A model generated the notes under the pieces. That model did no database searches and had not been told where the DNA came from. It saw only the letters and a program-made list of their open reading frames with translations. The position numbers and the translations under genes are program-made. Positions 35,560-48,295 of a DNA stretch of 64,000 bases are shown in pieces; position 1 is the first letter of the stretch; the number at the start of each line of letters is the position of its first letter. The stretch covers positions 14,547,366-14,611,365 of the forward strand of contig NC_088777.1 in assembly GCF_954871325.1 (NCBI RefSeq), in the 5' to 3' direction. This DNA is from Gordionus sp. m RMFG-2023 (Eukaryota; Nematomorpha; Gordioida; Chordodea; Parachordodidae).

Positions 35560-37100
35560 CCGTGGCAGAATCTTGTTCCGATTAATTTTCAATAATATTA
35601 TTTACTTTAATATTTTTAATCAATCTTAAGTCATAAGATATTCTTACCAATTTTCCTTCTGTAGAATCGATTTCTGTTTTTCATTTGAATATTACCCAAA
35701 CCGACCAATTTCTCTGAAGAAGAAGTCGAACTAGGATATGTTAGTAAAATATTAGCCACTTCTCTTAAATGGGCAAGGTGAGCGTAGCCTATTCCACCAA
35801 CTTGAAGCCAAAAAATGATTATTTCTTATGGAAGTTACTACTTTCCATATATTTTGGATATTAATTCTGCCGCTTTTACTTCTGAAATTTATTATATCAC
35901 TTAAAATATTTTGATTATCACCACCTTGTAAAATACCTAATTCTTAGATTATATCACATATTTCATCAAATTCAGTACTAATAAGATGCTCCCCTTGATA
36001 TTGGGAGACCAATAAATAAGCAGCATTTTCACTTTTCAAACATAAATTTAATTTTTTTACTTTTAGATGGAGAAAATAGAATCATGGCATGATTAATTAT
36101 GTGTTTTTCCAAATTAAGCATCTCGTTTTTTTACATGGATCAATTCTCTTGCATTTTCAAGAATGAGGTAGCCAAAGATTGGAGTAGAGTTAAAAATTTT
36201 AAATTTTTTGTCCAAAATATTACTTCATTTAATATATTATCGGTAATTTTTATGGGACAAATATCACATTCAACAACTGATGCTTTTAGAGCTTTCTTAC
36301 ATATTTGTATTTCTTCCATAGATTTTATTGACAATGCCCATCTTGTTTGGCTAATTGTACTTAATGTAGATGGAATACCATGTTGATTCTTATTACCGGA
36401 ATAATACTGCAGCTAACTTGTGTTTATTCTTGAAAAATTTAATTTTTTTTTAAATTACTGATATATGATAACTGAAGGCGTTCAATCGTTCAAAATCGTG
36501 GAAAAATAACTGCAATGTATGTGCTGCACAACCATAACATTGTATATAATTATAAATAGATTCAAATTTTAGAATTCTCCATGGTGCTTTTATGTTAGCA
36601 GCATCATCGGTAACTATAAAATATACTTTTATCGGATTCAATTCATCAATTACATTTTTAAATTCCTGGGCAATATAATTTGCCTTTGGCGATTTTCCTC
36701 AGTATTTATAAATTTGAAGAATACCGGAACAGGCGTCATCACCATAAAATTAATAATACTCTTGTTTTTGATGATGCTCTGGAGCTTTATCTATTAAATC
36801 TGCAGCTCTCGCCTCCATATCTCCTTTCAGCTAGCTGCCTTCGCCTAGGTAAAGTGTAAATAGGAAGTTTTTTTTTAAAAAATTCTTGGATGTAGAGATT
36901 TGATGTCGAAAGGTAAATTGCTTAACAGTTTTTGCAAACAATTGATAGAGCTCATTTTTTTCTTTTGGATTCATTCTATCTATGAAATCGTTTATAAAAG
37001 TTTGAGATTTACATTTAATCGCCTTACTTTTAGATTGATCAGAGATAATGGAATCAAATTCTCCTGCGTCATAAGACAAAATTGTCAATTTGATAATTAT
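35560..37100 (-). pseudogene. hAT transposase relic (GGTCAATTGA family)
   Basis: Reading leftward: INDFIDRMNPKEKNELYQLFA (about 37000-36940) is an N-terminal hAT segment. VYFIVTDDAANIKAPWRILK and YGCAAHTLQL (36630-36500) are the catalytic-core D and the C..H motif. IKSMEEIQICKKALK (36330) follows the core. In several frames, LASSWWNR, RSPCPFKR and SERNWSVWGNIQ-like readings (35850-35680) form the dimerisation domain (WW, P, SSERN.S). Stops and frame changes are numerous, so it is dead. Uses the minus strand like its neighbour at 32130-34110 but is a different hAT lineage. Confidence 0.75.
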
Positions 37101-37700
37101 TCATCCTAATTTCACCCAATTTTTTATCAGAGCTAGAAGTATTACAAATTATATTTGTATGATTTTTTGTTGAAGTTGATATATTGGAATTTGTGTAAAA
37201 TTTTTCTTAAATTATGACAGGGCACATAATACAGCTGATTAATATAGGACATCTTGCAAAACATCTATAACGTTCTAACTGATTTACCATAGGGTACATC
37301 TTGAAAATGATTCCAAACTTGATGTTTTAGTTTGACCATAATTTTTAATATATTAAAATTTAACTAAAAAAGATTTTGATTATTGTAAAGTTAATCAATC
37401 TTAATTATATCAATAATTTGGCTTAATATTTTATACAATATAATAAAATATATAACTTTTTACATGACCAGAACAAATAATAGGATAATTAATTTTTATA
37501 TTCAAATGTAGCAAGTGGAAGTAAAATAAATGAGAATTATTATAATTTATACTGGGCGAAATATTAAATAAAATTTAAATTCATTAAAAAATTAAAATTC
37601 TCTATTTATCCACCCCTCTTACCCCGACCCCTAAGGAAATTAATTTATACTATAGTTTTTGAGGCTCTTTTTTTGCCTCGTTCTTTTTTATTAAGTCTAG

Positions 37701-37920
37701 TAGTATTGTTAAACCGCTCATTTTGAGCCGATTTTTAAAAACGGCTAACTCTATATTTCATCGAAAAATACAACGCAAACCTGAATATTTTGCTTATAGA
37801 AGGAACAAAGGTCTAGACATATATTAACAAAATCTCGAGGCTTAGGCAATATTTTTCTGGCCAAAATATTGAGTTAGCCGTTTTAAAAATCGACTCAAAA
37901 CGAGCCGTTTAACAACACTT
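37701..37920. mobile_element. Palindromic hAT-type MITE inside the hAT at 35498-38370 (220 bp)
   Basis: It begins TAGTATTGTTAAACCGCTC and ends GAGCCGTTTAACAACACTT, flanked by a perfect 8-bp duplication AAGTCTAG (37693-37700 and 37921-37928). Same family as 31136-31328. Confidence 0.85.
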
Positions 37921-38370
37921 AAGTCTAGAAACGTTTAAGCAACATTAATTGTGGCTTGCTCACAAACGTGTAGAGGGCTCCTCATGTTTTACTTTCTCAC
38001 CCAAATTAATTTAGTTCCAAATAGATGGAAATAAAGAATATCTAGCTTAGCTCTGTTGAACCTTCAACGTCAGAGGGCAAAAGCGCTAAAAATCACGTAA
38101 GTAAAAATATACCATGACTTAGCTAAATTATATTTTAATATGAAATTTTTAAATAATATAAAATTATAATTAAAACGATTCCTTCATGATACAAATATAT
38201 TTTTATATAAATTGTAACCTAATAAGATTGATAAACATGTTTTTAATTCGTACTAGTTAATTATATCAAAATAATTATTCGCCAATAATACTTTAGAGTA
38301 TTTGACAGTATTTAACCGTATTTGACCAGTCAAATATTCCTCCGGTCAATTGATCGACATGTCAACCCTG

Positions 38371-39179
38371 ATAATAAATTAATAAGAGCCTTGAAAGTAG
38401 ATACAAGAGAAAAGTAAATTACCATCGAACCTGTAGATAAATTATAAAGAAGAAATAATTTTTTTGAATGATGCTAATAATGTCATACTAAAGAATATAA
38501 TAATTCATAAAAATTTCGAAAAAAAAATTGATGTTTAAAAAAAGTGATAAAGAATTGTGGACAAAGAAAAGAATGTGAGCTTGAGATATATAATTCTCTT
38601 ATTTTCAACAATGGGTGTGTTTCTTAAAAAGGGTGAGTAAATGAGTTATATATTTCAGCTATCCTTGAACAATCGTTTGTGAGCCGCATAGGGGGTAAAT
38701 AGAAAAAATATATACTTTGGTTTTTCTTGAAATACATGCGCTTAGATTGTATCAAGGAATAAAATTTTGTTTTTTTCTGGAAAAACAGTAGATTAGATTT
38801 TAAAATAGAATAGTAATTCGATTTCTGTTTGAAAAACGTGGGATTCGATTATACAAGGGAAATTTTGGTTTTTTTTTGAAAAACGTGAGATTAGATAATA
38901 AAAAAGAATTTTTCTATATTTCTATTAAAAAATGTTCTCTTGCAATGGTCAAGGAATATAGGGGGTCTGGACTTTATTTAGGGTTAAGGGATTGTGATAT
39001 ATTCATGTTTGAATATTTAGTCTATATACTATAAATTTGAAAAGTTACGTATCCATCCCAATCGCCAGACCAAAAAATGCAGATTATACGATGGACTAAC
39101 ACCCATTCAATCTATTTCCGAAGTAGTACCTTATATTGTTCAACGGTTTGATTGATAACATGACTGGTCTTGATATTAA
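38371..39179. other. AT-rich DNA, nothing recognised
   Basis: No gene or bounded repeat was seen. A few repeated phrases (TTTTTTTGAAAAACGTGAGAT type) occur near 38760-38900. Confidence 0.35.
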
Positions 39180-39469
39180 ATGAAAACTTACATAAATTTA
39201 CCCCTCAAATTCTTAGTTGAGCAAAGTTATGATGATGATACTTCAAACCTGAGTGGAAGATAGGATGCAGGCTTGGGGATTAGAGCTGATATCTCAAAGG
39301 CAGATTACAGTTGGTGCTATTGTCATCAATTAAATCTAATCATTGTTCAATTATGCCAATCGAAAAGAATTAAGAAATGTTTTAGGGATCTTAGACCAGA
39401 TTCCCATTTATTTCAATGGTGTTAAAAGATATGTAGTGTTCAAAGAATGTCAGAGTGATGTGCTGACTA
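39180..39469 (+). pseudogene. hAT (TTF/ZMYM-like) transposase fragment
   Basis: The plus strand shows in order a SYDD/G-like stretch (39225), CHQLNLIIVQLC-like codons (about 39318-39350) and RNVLGILDQIPIYFNGVKRY (39373-39430). This corresponds to the QSYDGA..., YIHC.SH.LNLAI and V.N...I...Y.FFNG.KR region of TTF-finger hAT transposases. It is cut at 39469 by the insertion of a different hAT element, and several frame changes are present. Confidence 0.55.
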
Positions 39470-39999
39470 TAGGCACGTACGCAGGAATTTTTATGGGGGG
39501 GGGGCGATTATTAAATTTTCTTAAGATAAAATTATTGTTATTTAAAAATATGGAGCATAAATTTATTAAGACTAATAACTATTTCTAATATACAATTTTA
39601 AATTAATGTGAATTCTAAAAACTTAAATATATAAACTGGCATATATAAAACTATAAAATAAATGTAAATTAAAAAATATTAAACGGATGCGGCATATAAA
39701 AAACTATAAAATAAATGTGAATTATAAAAATATTAAGTGATAACCAGCATATGAATCACTATAAAATAGATGACCCAAAATAGAAATTAAAATTTTTTTA
39801 AAAAATATATATATAAAGTATAAAAAATTTAAATGTTGGAAATATAAATTAATACACAAGTTTCTTAGGAATAATTGTATTTTGTATGTAATATCTTATA
39901 AAGTATTGATGAAAAAATATATAACACATTAAAAAAAATGTGCACAAATAATATTATTAAGAAGCTATTTTATATTATAATGTAAAATCCAATCTTCGT

Positions 40000-41180
40000 T
40001 GGGATTGAGCTAATTTTCTCATCCGTGCTTGGCGTCAAATGTCTACGAATATTCAAAAGGGTCAAACCATTCGATCCACTTTCAGAAGTTGTACTTCTAT
40101 TCTCTCATTAGTTGCCGTATTAATTGGAAGAGTTGCTATTATATATAATAATTTTAATACATTAGCAAAATAATCTAAAAGATGTTTGAAATTATGCAAA
40201 GCATCCATAGAATTTTTTGGGACTATATCAACCATAATTAACCTTTTATACCATAGTTGGCAATCAGCTAATAAGGCATAAGATACTCATGATAAAAATC
40301 TGCTAAATCCTATCACCATCTGAAAAAGGTTGGTTTATGGAAGTAGCATCTGCAAATTAGTTAGTGATGTCTGATTAATTAAAAACCGTTCATTTATTTG
40401 GGTTATAAATGTATCTAAGAAAGGATAAAGACATTTATTTTATAATACTCTTCTACTGACACTATTTTTTTACGATGAGCTTGCCTTACTGCAAGTCGAG
40501 GGAGACAAATATTAAATTCGTATAGCTCTGCTTTTGACTTAACAGTAACATATAAAATAGGAAATTCTTCATCAACATTAGCCTAATTTCCTTGAGTAAT
40601 GCTATTTGCTATTCTCATCGTCTCAATCAAGTCAATCTCATGTTTTTGAAAAGTATTACAAAAAATAGATTAATTAAATAATTTATTAATACATTCTAAT
40701 GAGAAAAAAAATTTGGTATAAGTATTGAATTCATTAATTTGCTTGCTTCTGAGGAAATATCGCTTTCAAGCTATTGTGATATTTCTATAAGAGCATTAAT
40801 AATCGGCGATTCTAACTCTATAAAAGCTGTTACTACTTGATAGCGAAGACTCCATCTCATTGGACAAGTTGCTATTTCTTTTTTCTTGTTGGACAAGGAG
40901 TTTCAGTAAAAATTTTTGTTTAAAATATATTGTCGCTTGGGTATTTCATTAATGCAAAATTCACTAATGCTTTAAATTTTACAAGACCCCTAAAATTACC
41001 TTCATTATTATTATTAATGAAATTCAAGTGTCCTGAATCCAAATGGCCACATAATGCTAGGGGCCCTGCAATCCTCAATATAGAATAGCCACAATAGTTT
41101 GTTTGATCTAGCATCTATTTTCATTTGCTATTTTGATCCTATTTTTGTCAATATGTAATGAATTGGGAATCATATTCCCA
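40000..41180 (-). pseudogene. TTF-type hAT transposase relic in copy 1
   Basis: The minus strand includes FINNNNEGNFRGLVKFKAL (near 41015-40965), which corresponds to the GNFRxLLxFR segment of ZMYM1-like hAT transposases. Near 40880-40830 the region equivalent to CPTRWSLR...VVTAFIELEEP can be read in pieces. The order agrees with copies 2 and 3. It is heavily broken; no catalytic core remains readable in one frame. Confidence 0.6.
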
Positions 41181-41188
41181 CTTTGAAT

Positions 41189-41644
41189 TAGTGATCTGCA
41201 TCGGGGCCTAATTTTTCAAACCCGGCCCGAAATTTTTTTTAAAAAAGTTTTGCCGGCCCGGCCCGAATCCTAAATTTTTTAAAAAGTTTTTCCGGCCCGG
41301 CCCGAACCCGAAATTTTTTTTAAACAAATTTACCGACCCAGCCTGAATTATTTAAATATAGAAATTAATCTTTATAATTACTCAAAATAAAAAACATATA
41401 TTATATGTCGTTTAGTTTCAATAAATAAAATCAAATATTTTTATTTACATAAAAAATTCAATATAAAATTGATAAATTTAGATATATTTAAAACAATTTC
41501 CAAGGTCCGACCCGACCCGGCCCGATATTTTTTAAAAAATTAGGCCCTGCCCGGCCCGAACCCGATTATTTTAAATAGAATTAGGCCCAAGCCCGGCCCG
41601 AAGCCCGTTCGGGCCGGGTATGGGCCGGGTCTAACTTTGCTCTA
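41189..41644. mobile_element. hAT MITE, CCGGGCC family, nested (456 bp)
   Basis: It begins TAGTGATCTGCATCGGGGCC and ends GGGTCTAACTTTGCTCTA. Flanks CTTTGAAT (41181-41188) and CTTTAAAT (41645-41652) are the target duplication. The sister hAT copy reads CACTTTGAATTAATTTGAAG uninterrupted at 54990-55009, so the insertion is directly demonstrated. Several CCCGGCCCGAA subterminal repeats lie at both ends. Confidence 0.9.
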
Positions 41645-41746
41645 CTTTAAATTAATTTGAAGAAATTATCAGTTCACAGCTTTTGAAATAATTTGTTTTT
41701 TTGATGATTGTCAAAGATTTCTCCAGCATTTGTATTTCTTGAATGG

Positions 41747-42544
41747 CATAGGCGTAGCCAGTAATTTTAATTTATTTATCTTAATAAAAGTAAAATATAA
41801 TTGTAAAACTATTGATAAAATTAAATCATAAATTAAATAAAAATATTAAAGCACAATAAACAGTGGAATATTATATGTTGTAGATTTACATTATATCTAA
41901 TTTTATCAATTATCATATGACAATCAAATAATTTTTACCAATATAGCGAATTATATATTTTACAGAAAACTATAAAATATTGATAAGGACATCAGAAATC
42001 TTTTAAAGACATTGTGCAATAAATAATATGAAGATTAATTTTTAATATCATTTTTTATTTAAAATTAGATGGCGTTAAATATTGAATGCAAATTGTAGCT
42101 ATATTTATTATCAAGAGCATTGATTAGTAAAATTTGTTAAAATATTAACTGTAATACATTCTCTAATTGTCAAATATGTCTGTAAAAGTGAATTTTACCT
42201 AATATTTTGTAAATAATTCTATATAATAGAGGAATATAAATTATGTCTACTTACTTTTTATAAATAAATTTTTTTTTATTTGGAATACATTATTACCATG
42301 CTTTTATATTAATGTATATACAAGTAATTTATTATATTTTATATAAACTAATAAAAATATATTTCATATAAACGAATAAAAATATATTTCATATTTGTTC
42401 CAGGCTTATTTTTTTTTATAACTATATATAGACTAGTAACCCGGCCGAAGGCCGGGTAAAAACAGACCGAAGGCTTGCCCCAAATGGGGTCTGGTGGCGA
42501 AGCCCCCAGAAATTTATCTCCTCCTTCTAAGAAAATCGCCTATG
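41747..42544. mobile_element. hAT MITE with GC hairpin module, nested (798 bp)
   Basis: Inverted ends CATAGGCGTAGCCAG and CATAGGCGATTTTC are flanked by a perfect 8-bp duplication TTGAATGG (41739-41746 and 42545-42552). Copy 2 of the host element has a single TTGAATGGAGTC at 55078, the empty site. At 42433-42509 lies a GC-rich module: CTAGTAA, hairpin CCCGGCCGAAGGCCGGG (42440-42456), then GGGGTCTGGTGGCGAAGCC. It resembles the module at 30976-31040; read on the minus strand it ends hairpin-TTA-CTAG-T, like a Helitron 3' end. Confidence 0.88.
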
Positions 42545-43188
42545 TTGAATGGAGTCTTAGCAAGACTGTTAAGCTTAACTAAATTTCCTCCATCAATTAC
42601 TGGGCCAAACAGGACACATAACTTGCAATAAGCTCCAAAGTCTAGGATAAAGTATGCTAGCCATAACCATCTAGTAAAATAGTTATTTTGAAAGTTTAAC
42701 TTTCGATTAGCACGTGGATATTGGGGTGGAATATAAATCTATTATTAAATAAAATATTTATCATAGGTATTACCTTTTTAAGAAGTGTATGTCTTTCTTT
42801 TAGGCTAATTATGTTAAAAAATTATTTGTACTTATTTACTTTTAAGATGACTAGGATTTATCATCATCAATATGTTTAAAAAAATTCCTTATGTCCATAA
42901 TTATTATTTGACTAGAAATTTGAAAATGATAGATAAATATTACGCCACTAGAAATTTGAAAACAATAGATAAATATTACGCCAAGAAAAACCAGAAATCG
43001 AAATTAATTGATAAAATAACTTAGTAAATGAATATGATTAATTAAATATATGTTTAAAAAAAAGAGATAGGAATCAATATTGTAAAATATAAATTAATAT
43101 TAACAATGTATTTTTGAAAAATAATATCCGACATCTGCATTTTTTGTACCCCCCCCCCTCCTTCACTGCTTACGCGCCTGGCTGACTA

Positions 43189-43913
43189 TAATATTTGAGA
43201 TAATTTAACATATCAGATAACATAGGAGAATTCATAATTCATTCATTTATTTATATAACCATGATCATTCGTGATATAAAATATTATATATGTCCGGATA
43301 TACATTATAATAGTTTCTCTCGCTGTTAGTTAGTTAACTTCACCCAATATTATATTAATCATAAATATATATATATATAATCATATAACCATATCTAATT
43401 GACGAATATAATAATTCATAAAACCATATCTAATTGACGAATATAATAATTCATAATAAATAGTATATTAAAATATATTTCTTCATTACTATTAGGAGTG
43501 GGCAAAATTTTAACCCCCCCCCCCCCAAAAAAAAAAAAATTTGCAACTGACCCCCATAATTTTTTAAAATTTGGTTTCTGATATTTTTTATATTTTTTTG
43601 ATAAATTTTTTTAAATAAAAATGTAAATAACTATTGTTCAACTAATATCCGTTTAAAAAAAAACTATTTATTCATTTCTGCTGGAATAGCTATTAGGACC
43701 AATCCATCATTGTTATGAAGAAGGAGAAAATGTAAATGTAGTCAATTTGGTGGAAGAATTGAAATTATCATGATGCCAAGATACAGAATATGGAAAATGA
43801 GCTTGAGCTTGCAAAAACAAAATGAATAGGTTAGATTTTTAATTTATTCTTATTGCAAATATTTTACAACTGATTAAAATCAGGTATCATCAAATAGGCC
43901 AACATCTAGGGAT
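43189..43913. other. AT-rich DNA, C-run and short direct repeat
   Basis: A 35-bp phrase (ACCATATCTAATTGACGAAT) is directly repeated at 43388-43455. A C14/A13 run lies at 43517-43540. Confidence 0.4.
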
Positions 43914-44112
43914 GCTAAAAAGCTTGATTCGAGTTGATTTGAATTGCCCGATTAAAATTATAACCAAAATAATATTATATAAATCTGGAGATTTCGCATA
44001 GATGGCAGAAAGATTTAGATATCTACAAATGACGAGGCTTACGTAATATTATTTTGGGTAAAATCATAATTTAAAAATCAACCAAAATCGGGCTTGATAA
44101 CATACCAACATC
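43914..44112. repeat. Diverged palindromic MITE
   Basis: CTTGATTCGAGTTGATTTGA at one end and AATCAACCAAAATCGGGCTT at the other are imperfect inverted repeats. The interior ACCAAAATAATATTA matches the subfamily at 10605 and 34826. Confidence 0.45.
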
Positions 44113-45679
44113 ACTCAGAAAGACTGTTACTAATAATGGAAGAAGATTTTCTTTGAAGTTTTATAAACACATATAGGTTGAATAACTAATTGATGCTGAT
44201 GCCAATTTTTACCTTTCTCGTAAGATCTATAACTTAAACGTGGCGAATCAAATCTATACCAAAACGGGTTTTAGAAAGGTCACGTATAAAGAGACTTTGA
44301 GAAACATTATAATTGCAGAATATATAGAAGAAGAGTATTGTAAGACTAAAAGATTCCAATTTTTTTATAGAAATTAATTAGCAAATTTAAAAAAATTTAA
44401 ATCAAGATGGCCATTTTAACTTTATAGACATAAAAAAATAAAACCTTTAACAATATTACTGAGGTATTAGTAATTGAAATTGTTAAAAAAATATTTATTA
44501 AAATTTAAGAAAGTTATAAAGATTGTGTTCAGATTTTGTCAAATTTATATAACCATACAAAAATGCATTTGCAAATGTTTTCCAGATATTCTGTATTAGT
44601 TTAGATCCAAATCAAGTTACGAGTCAACTTTTCACATTAGAGAGCATTATTAAATTTAAAAAAACGTTGGAATAGTGATATAAGAAAGAGTAACTTGGTA
44701 TTAGAGGAAAAACATTACCGATTAATTTTGGAAATATTTTCAAAGTATTTTAAAATACATCTTAACCAAAATTATACCGTTAATGCGTTATTTTTATAGT
44801 TTTATTCAGCTAAATTATTAGCATAATACCAATTGTAATATAGTTATAAATATCTTCTAAATTACTTATATTTTATAATTGAATCCCTAACAAGTATTAT
44901 ACAAGCATAATTAAACTATATCAACGTTATTATATAATTTTTTTTAAATCCTTAAATCAACTTATTTCTTTCCAGCTATAGTCAATTCTTATCTTCTATC
45001 TAATTTATAAACATATTTGATCAATGTATTATTTTTCAAGTAAAATCGTAAATTTCAATTCTGTGTTCAATTAACTTAAATATTAGTTTTATCTTTTAAA
45101 AAAATTTTTAACTCTCCCCCCCCCAAAAAAAAAAATTAGCCTGACCCCCCCCCCCCCCCACCTTTTTCCAATGGGTGAAGGTAGATCGAGCCTGACCAAC
45201 TAGGTTATTTACAAACTGTTGGATCAAGTTAATCTCTAAATATTTGCCACCCAAATAAAGTGTTTGAGCTTTATTTCAGATTACTAAAAACATCATTTTG
45301 TTTAAAGATTTAATTATGTAAATCAAAATATGAAATAAATAATTTTTTAATCAAAATGTAATAATACAACCTGAGACTATGGTACTTATCTTTGTTTCAG
45401 TAAACTAACGTGAACCGATATAATTATTTTTTAAAGGAGTAAAAAGAACCTTTATAATGAAATTAAATCGGTTTGAGCAAGTTTAAACCGGTTTCAAACA
45501 AAATAAAATAAATTTTTGGAAAATCTTGATAGTTTTGGATATTATGGATTTAGAGATCATAGATGAAGAAATCGAATTTCCATTTCCATATTTTTTTTCC
45601 TTGTGGTATTATTTAGTATCTGCGTTGTACTAAGGTATCAATCCATTTTATAATTACTAAATTATCAAAATATTTGTTT
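44113..45679. other. AT-rich DNA with an unidentified protein-like stretch
   Basis: The plus-strand frame from about 44190 to 44380 reads IDADANFYLSRKIYNLNVAN and continues open to a stop near 44380. It matches no family I know and may be a transposase or exon remnant. C-runs at 45117 and 45145 mirror the C-run at 43517, so 43492-45182 may be one decayed element. Confidence 0.3.
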
Positions 45680-46397
45680 AATATCCAAGTTTATATTAAT
45701 TTTTTCACTATGACTTAAATTGACCCACAAACTTTTAACTGCTTCTTAGAGTATTAGAGACTATTCCTATTTTCTCTATTTTAGTATGCAAAATATTAAA
45801 ATTACTATGTAGATTTTTAATCTAGTTGAATAACGCCATCTACCCATGAATAGGTTGATAGAATATCCATTATTCCCATGTAAATTTCAAAATAACCAAA
45901 TTTATAAGATTTCAATTTTATATATTATTTATAGAATTTTGGCATTTAAGTATATTTTAAGGCATTAGTATTGTTATATCCTTTATTATGAAAAATTGAT
46001 TTTGTGTTGTCTTGAAATGCAAGTATTTTCAAAGTTGCAATATCCAAGTTTATATTAATTTTTTCACTATGACTTAAATTGACCCACAAACTTTTAACTG
46101 CTTCTTAGAGTATTAGAGACTATTCCTATTTTCTCTATTTAAGTATGCAAAATATTAAAATTACTATGTAGATTTTTAATCTAGTTGAATAACGCCATCT
46201 ACCCATGAATAGGTTGATAGAATATCCATTATTCCCATGTAAATTTCAAAATAACCAAATTTATAAGATTTCAATTTTATATATAATTTATAGAATTTTG
46301 GCATTTAAGTATATTTTAAGGCTTTAGTATTGTTATATCCTTTATTATGAAAAATTGATTTTGTGTTGTCTTGAAATGCAAGTATTTTCAAAGTTGC
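45680..46397. repeat. Recent 359-bp tandem duplication
   Basis: 45680-46038 and 46039-46397 are head-to-tail copies that differ at only about three positions, for example TCTATTTTAG versus TCTATTTAAG, and GGCATTAG versus GGCTTTAG. Non-coding AT-rich DNA. Confidence 0.93.
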
Positions 46398-48214
46398 TCA
46401 AGTCTGTTTTTATATTATTTCCTAGATGTTAAGGATATATAATTTATTTTAAAAATAATTTTCAGAAACATTTTTTTAAATATATTTTAATCAATTTTTT
46501 ATTAAATAAAAAATAAAAAATTAAATATCTGTTAATTATAAAAAATTTATTTTTATTTAATATCAGTGGGAAAAAAAATATATTTACTTGCCTATTACAA
46601 CTCAAATTTTATTTTTCAATTTTAAAAATTAATAAATATACATCCAAAAGAGAGCGTTTAATATATAAATAAAATTATCTTATTAATAAACCCTAATGAT
46701 TATTAGTTAGAGCTTTTTTTTTATATTGGGATGTAGTGTATATCTTACTCCTTCTTTGTTATCTTACATAAGTTCTCGCTACACTTTAAATTTAGTACTT
46801 TTATTATTCAATTTTCAAATCTTTAAAATTAAATATCAAATATTTTTTATAAAACATACAAATAAAATTTAATTTCGTAATACCATAATTTAATAATGAT
46901 TCAAAAACTTGCATCCTCGAAAAATCATCTATTTTATCTCAATAATCATATTATTTATTATTTTATTCCCGACCAATCAACAATCAACAATATTTTATAA
47001 TTTATAAAAATTGCATAGAACTGGGACAGTGTAGATACATGTGGAAACCCTAAAAATTTTTAAAAAATGAGAGGTTTCTTTGACATTTAATTGTTAAGTA
47101 AGTTTAGAATCGAAAAATAACAGCAAACTTGTCAAATTGCTGTCATTATTGATCGAAATATGTTCATTTTTAAAAATATTAACTGAGGCGGGCCTTGAAG
47201 ATCTCTGGTCTACAAAAACTATTTGTACTATTTTTGAATTCTAAAAAGTCTAAAAATTTTGAATTAGGAATAAAATATTCACGACCTACCTTTTAAATCG
47301 AATATTATCCCCACTACCCGATTTTTTTTAATACCATTACCTATAAATTTCATAAATTCTTGTGATTCCTAATCGAAGATATCAGAGTAAAGAAATCTCA
47401 ACTTTCTCTTTATTGAATCCCTTAATATATTTTTATACTAAATCAAAACTACATAGAAATCTTTAAAAGAACTATAGAATTCTGTACCGAACAAGGGTAA
47501 GGTATGTGGTATATTGAGCCCGCTTCCCCTAAAGTATATAGCTTTAGTGAAATTTATTTTAACTAAAAATATATAAATTTTGTATGCGCCTATATAATTC
47601 CTATTTATGTTGGACACCATGTGGGTTTTCTGTAATTCCTAAACCTTCTTATATAAAAGAAAAACCTCTTTTTTAAAAAAAGTGAAAATCATATCAATCT
47701 ATCCAAATAAAATAAGCTTAAAAATACTTGTAAGTTACTCAAAAAGAGTGAAGACTAAAGTCTGTTTTGGCTGAAAGGTATTTTCAAGCCATTAGCACAC
47801 CTTAAAATTTAGGATGTGACAAGTTATAAATTTAAAAAATTCACATTCTTTTTACACAAACTTTTATGAAAGTAAAATTTTTAATTCTTGCAACAGCCCT
47901 ATGGATGGATTTACTCTTCCCCCGTATATTGTTTCCGAAAAAATATCAAAAGAAAAATTTTAATTTAAAAAAGAGTTTTAGATATTGGTTTTCGAAATTT
48001 AAATCTACTATAAAACAAATAAAAAAGATCGAAATAAGTGTTTTTTTATATATTAAAAATAATATATTTTATTTTATAAGGTTTGCCAATTAGGGCTCGA
48101 CGAGATTTCGCTGTCTTTCAACCCATTGTTTATGTGAAAAATATCTGTATCAAAGTTATATTAGGTATTCATTCTATAAATTAAAATGCTTGCAATGATA
48201 TAATATAAAATTAC
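46398..48214. other. AT-rich DNA, nothing recognised
   Basis: Open frames at 47620-47438 (minus) and 47866-48093 (plus) are lysine/phenylalanine-rich and have no recognised domain. The stretch ends with AAAATTAC (48207-48214), the left target-site copy of the next element. Confidence 0.4.
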
Positions 48215-48295
48215 CAGGGACGAAGCGTCCATAGAAGCAAGGGAAGCATTGCTTCCCTTGAATTTTTTTTTACAAAATTCTTAGATAAACTTAAA

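Larger units (their letters stand above)
35498..38370 (-). mobile_element. hAT element, GGTCAATTGA family, with decayed transposase
   Basis: Ends CAAGGTTGTTCATTAG and (inverted) CAGGGTTGACATGTCG with subterminal GGTCAATTGA and GTCAAATAC words match the MITE at 524-1053. The interior carries a minus-strand transposase relic (35560-37100). No intact 8-bp duplication could be read, and a palindromic MITE has inserted at 37701-37920. An old copy. Confidence 0.7.
39470..43180 (-). mobile_element. hAT element with GGCGCGTACGCAGG ends, copy 1 (3711 bp with two insertions)
   Basis: Ends TAGGCACGTACGCAGG and (inverted) CAGGCGCGTAAGCAG, followed inwards by G-runs, are flanked by a perfect 8-bp duplication GCTGACTA (39462-39469 and 43181-43188). 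The body aligns along its length with copy 2 (53214-55747) and, inverted, copy 3 (63152-64000). It holds a decayed minus-strand TTF-type transposase and two nested hAT-type elements (41189-41644, 41747-42544) absent from copy 2. Confidence 0.88.
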
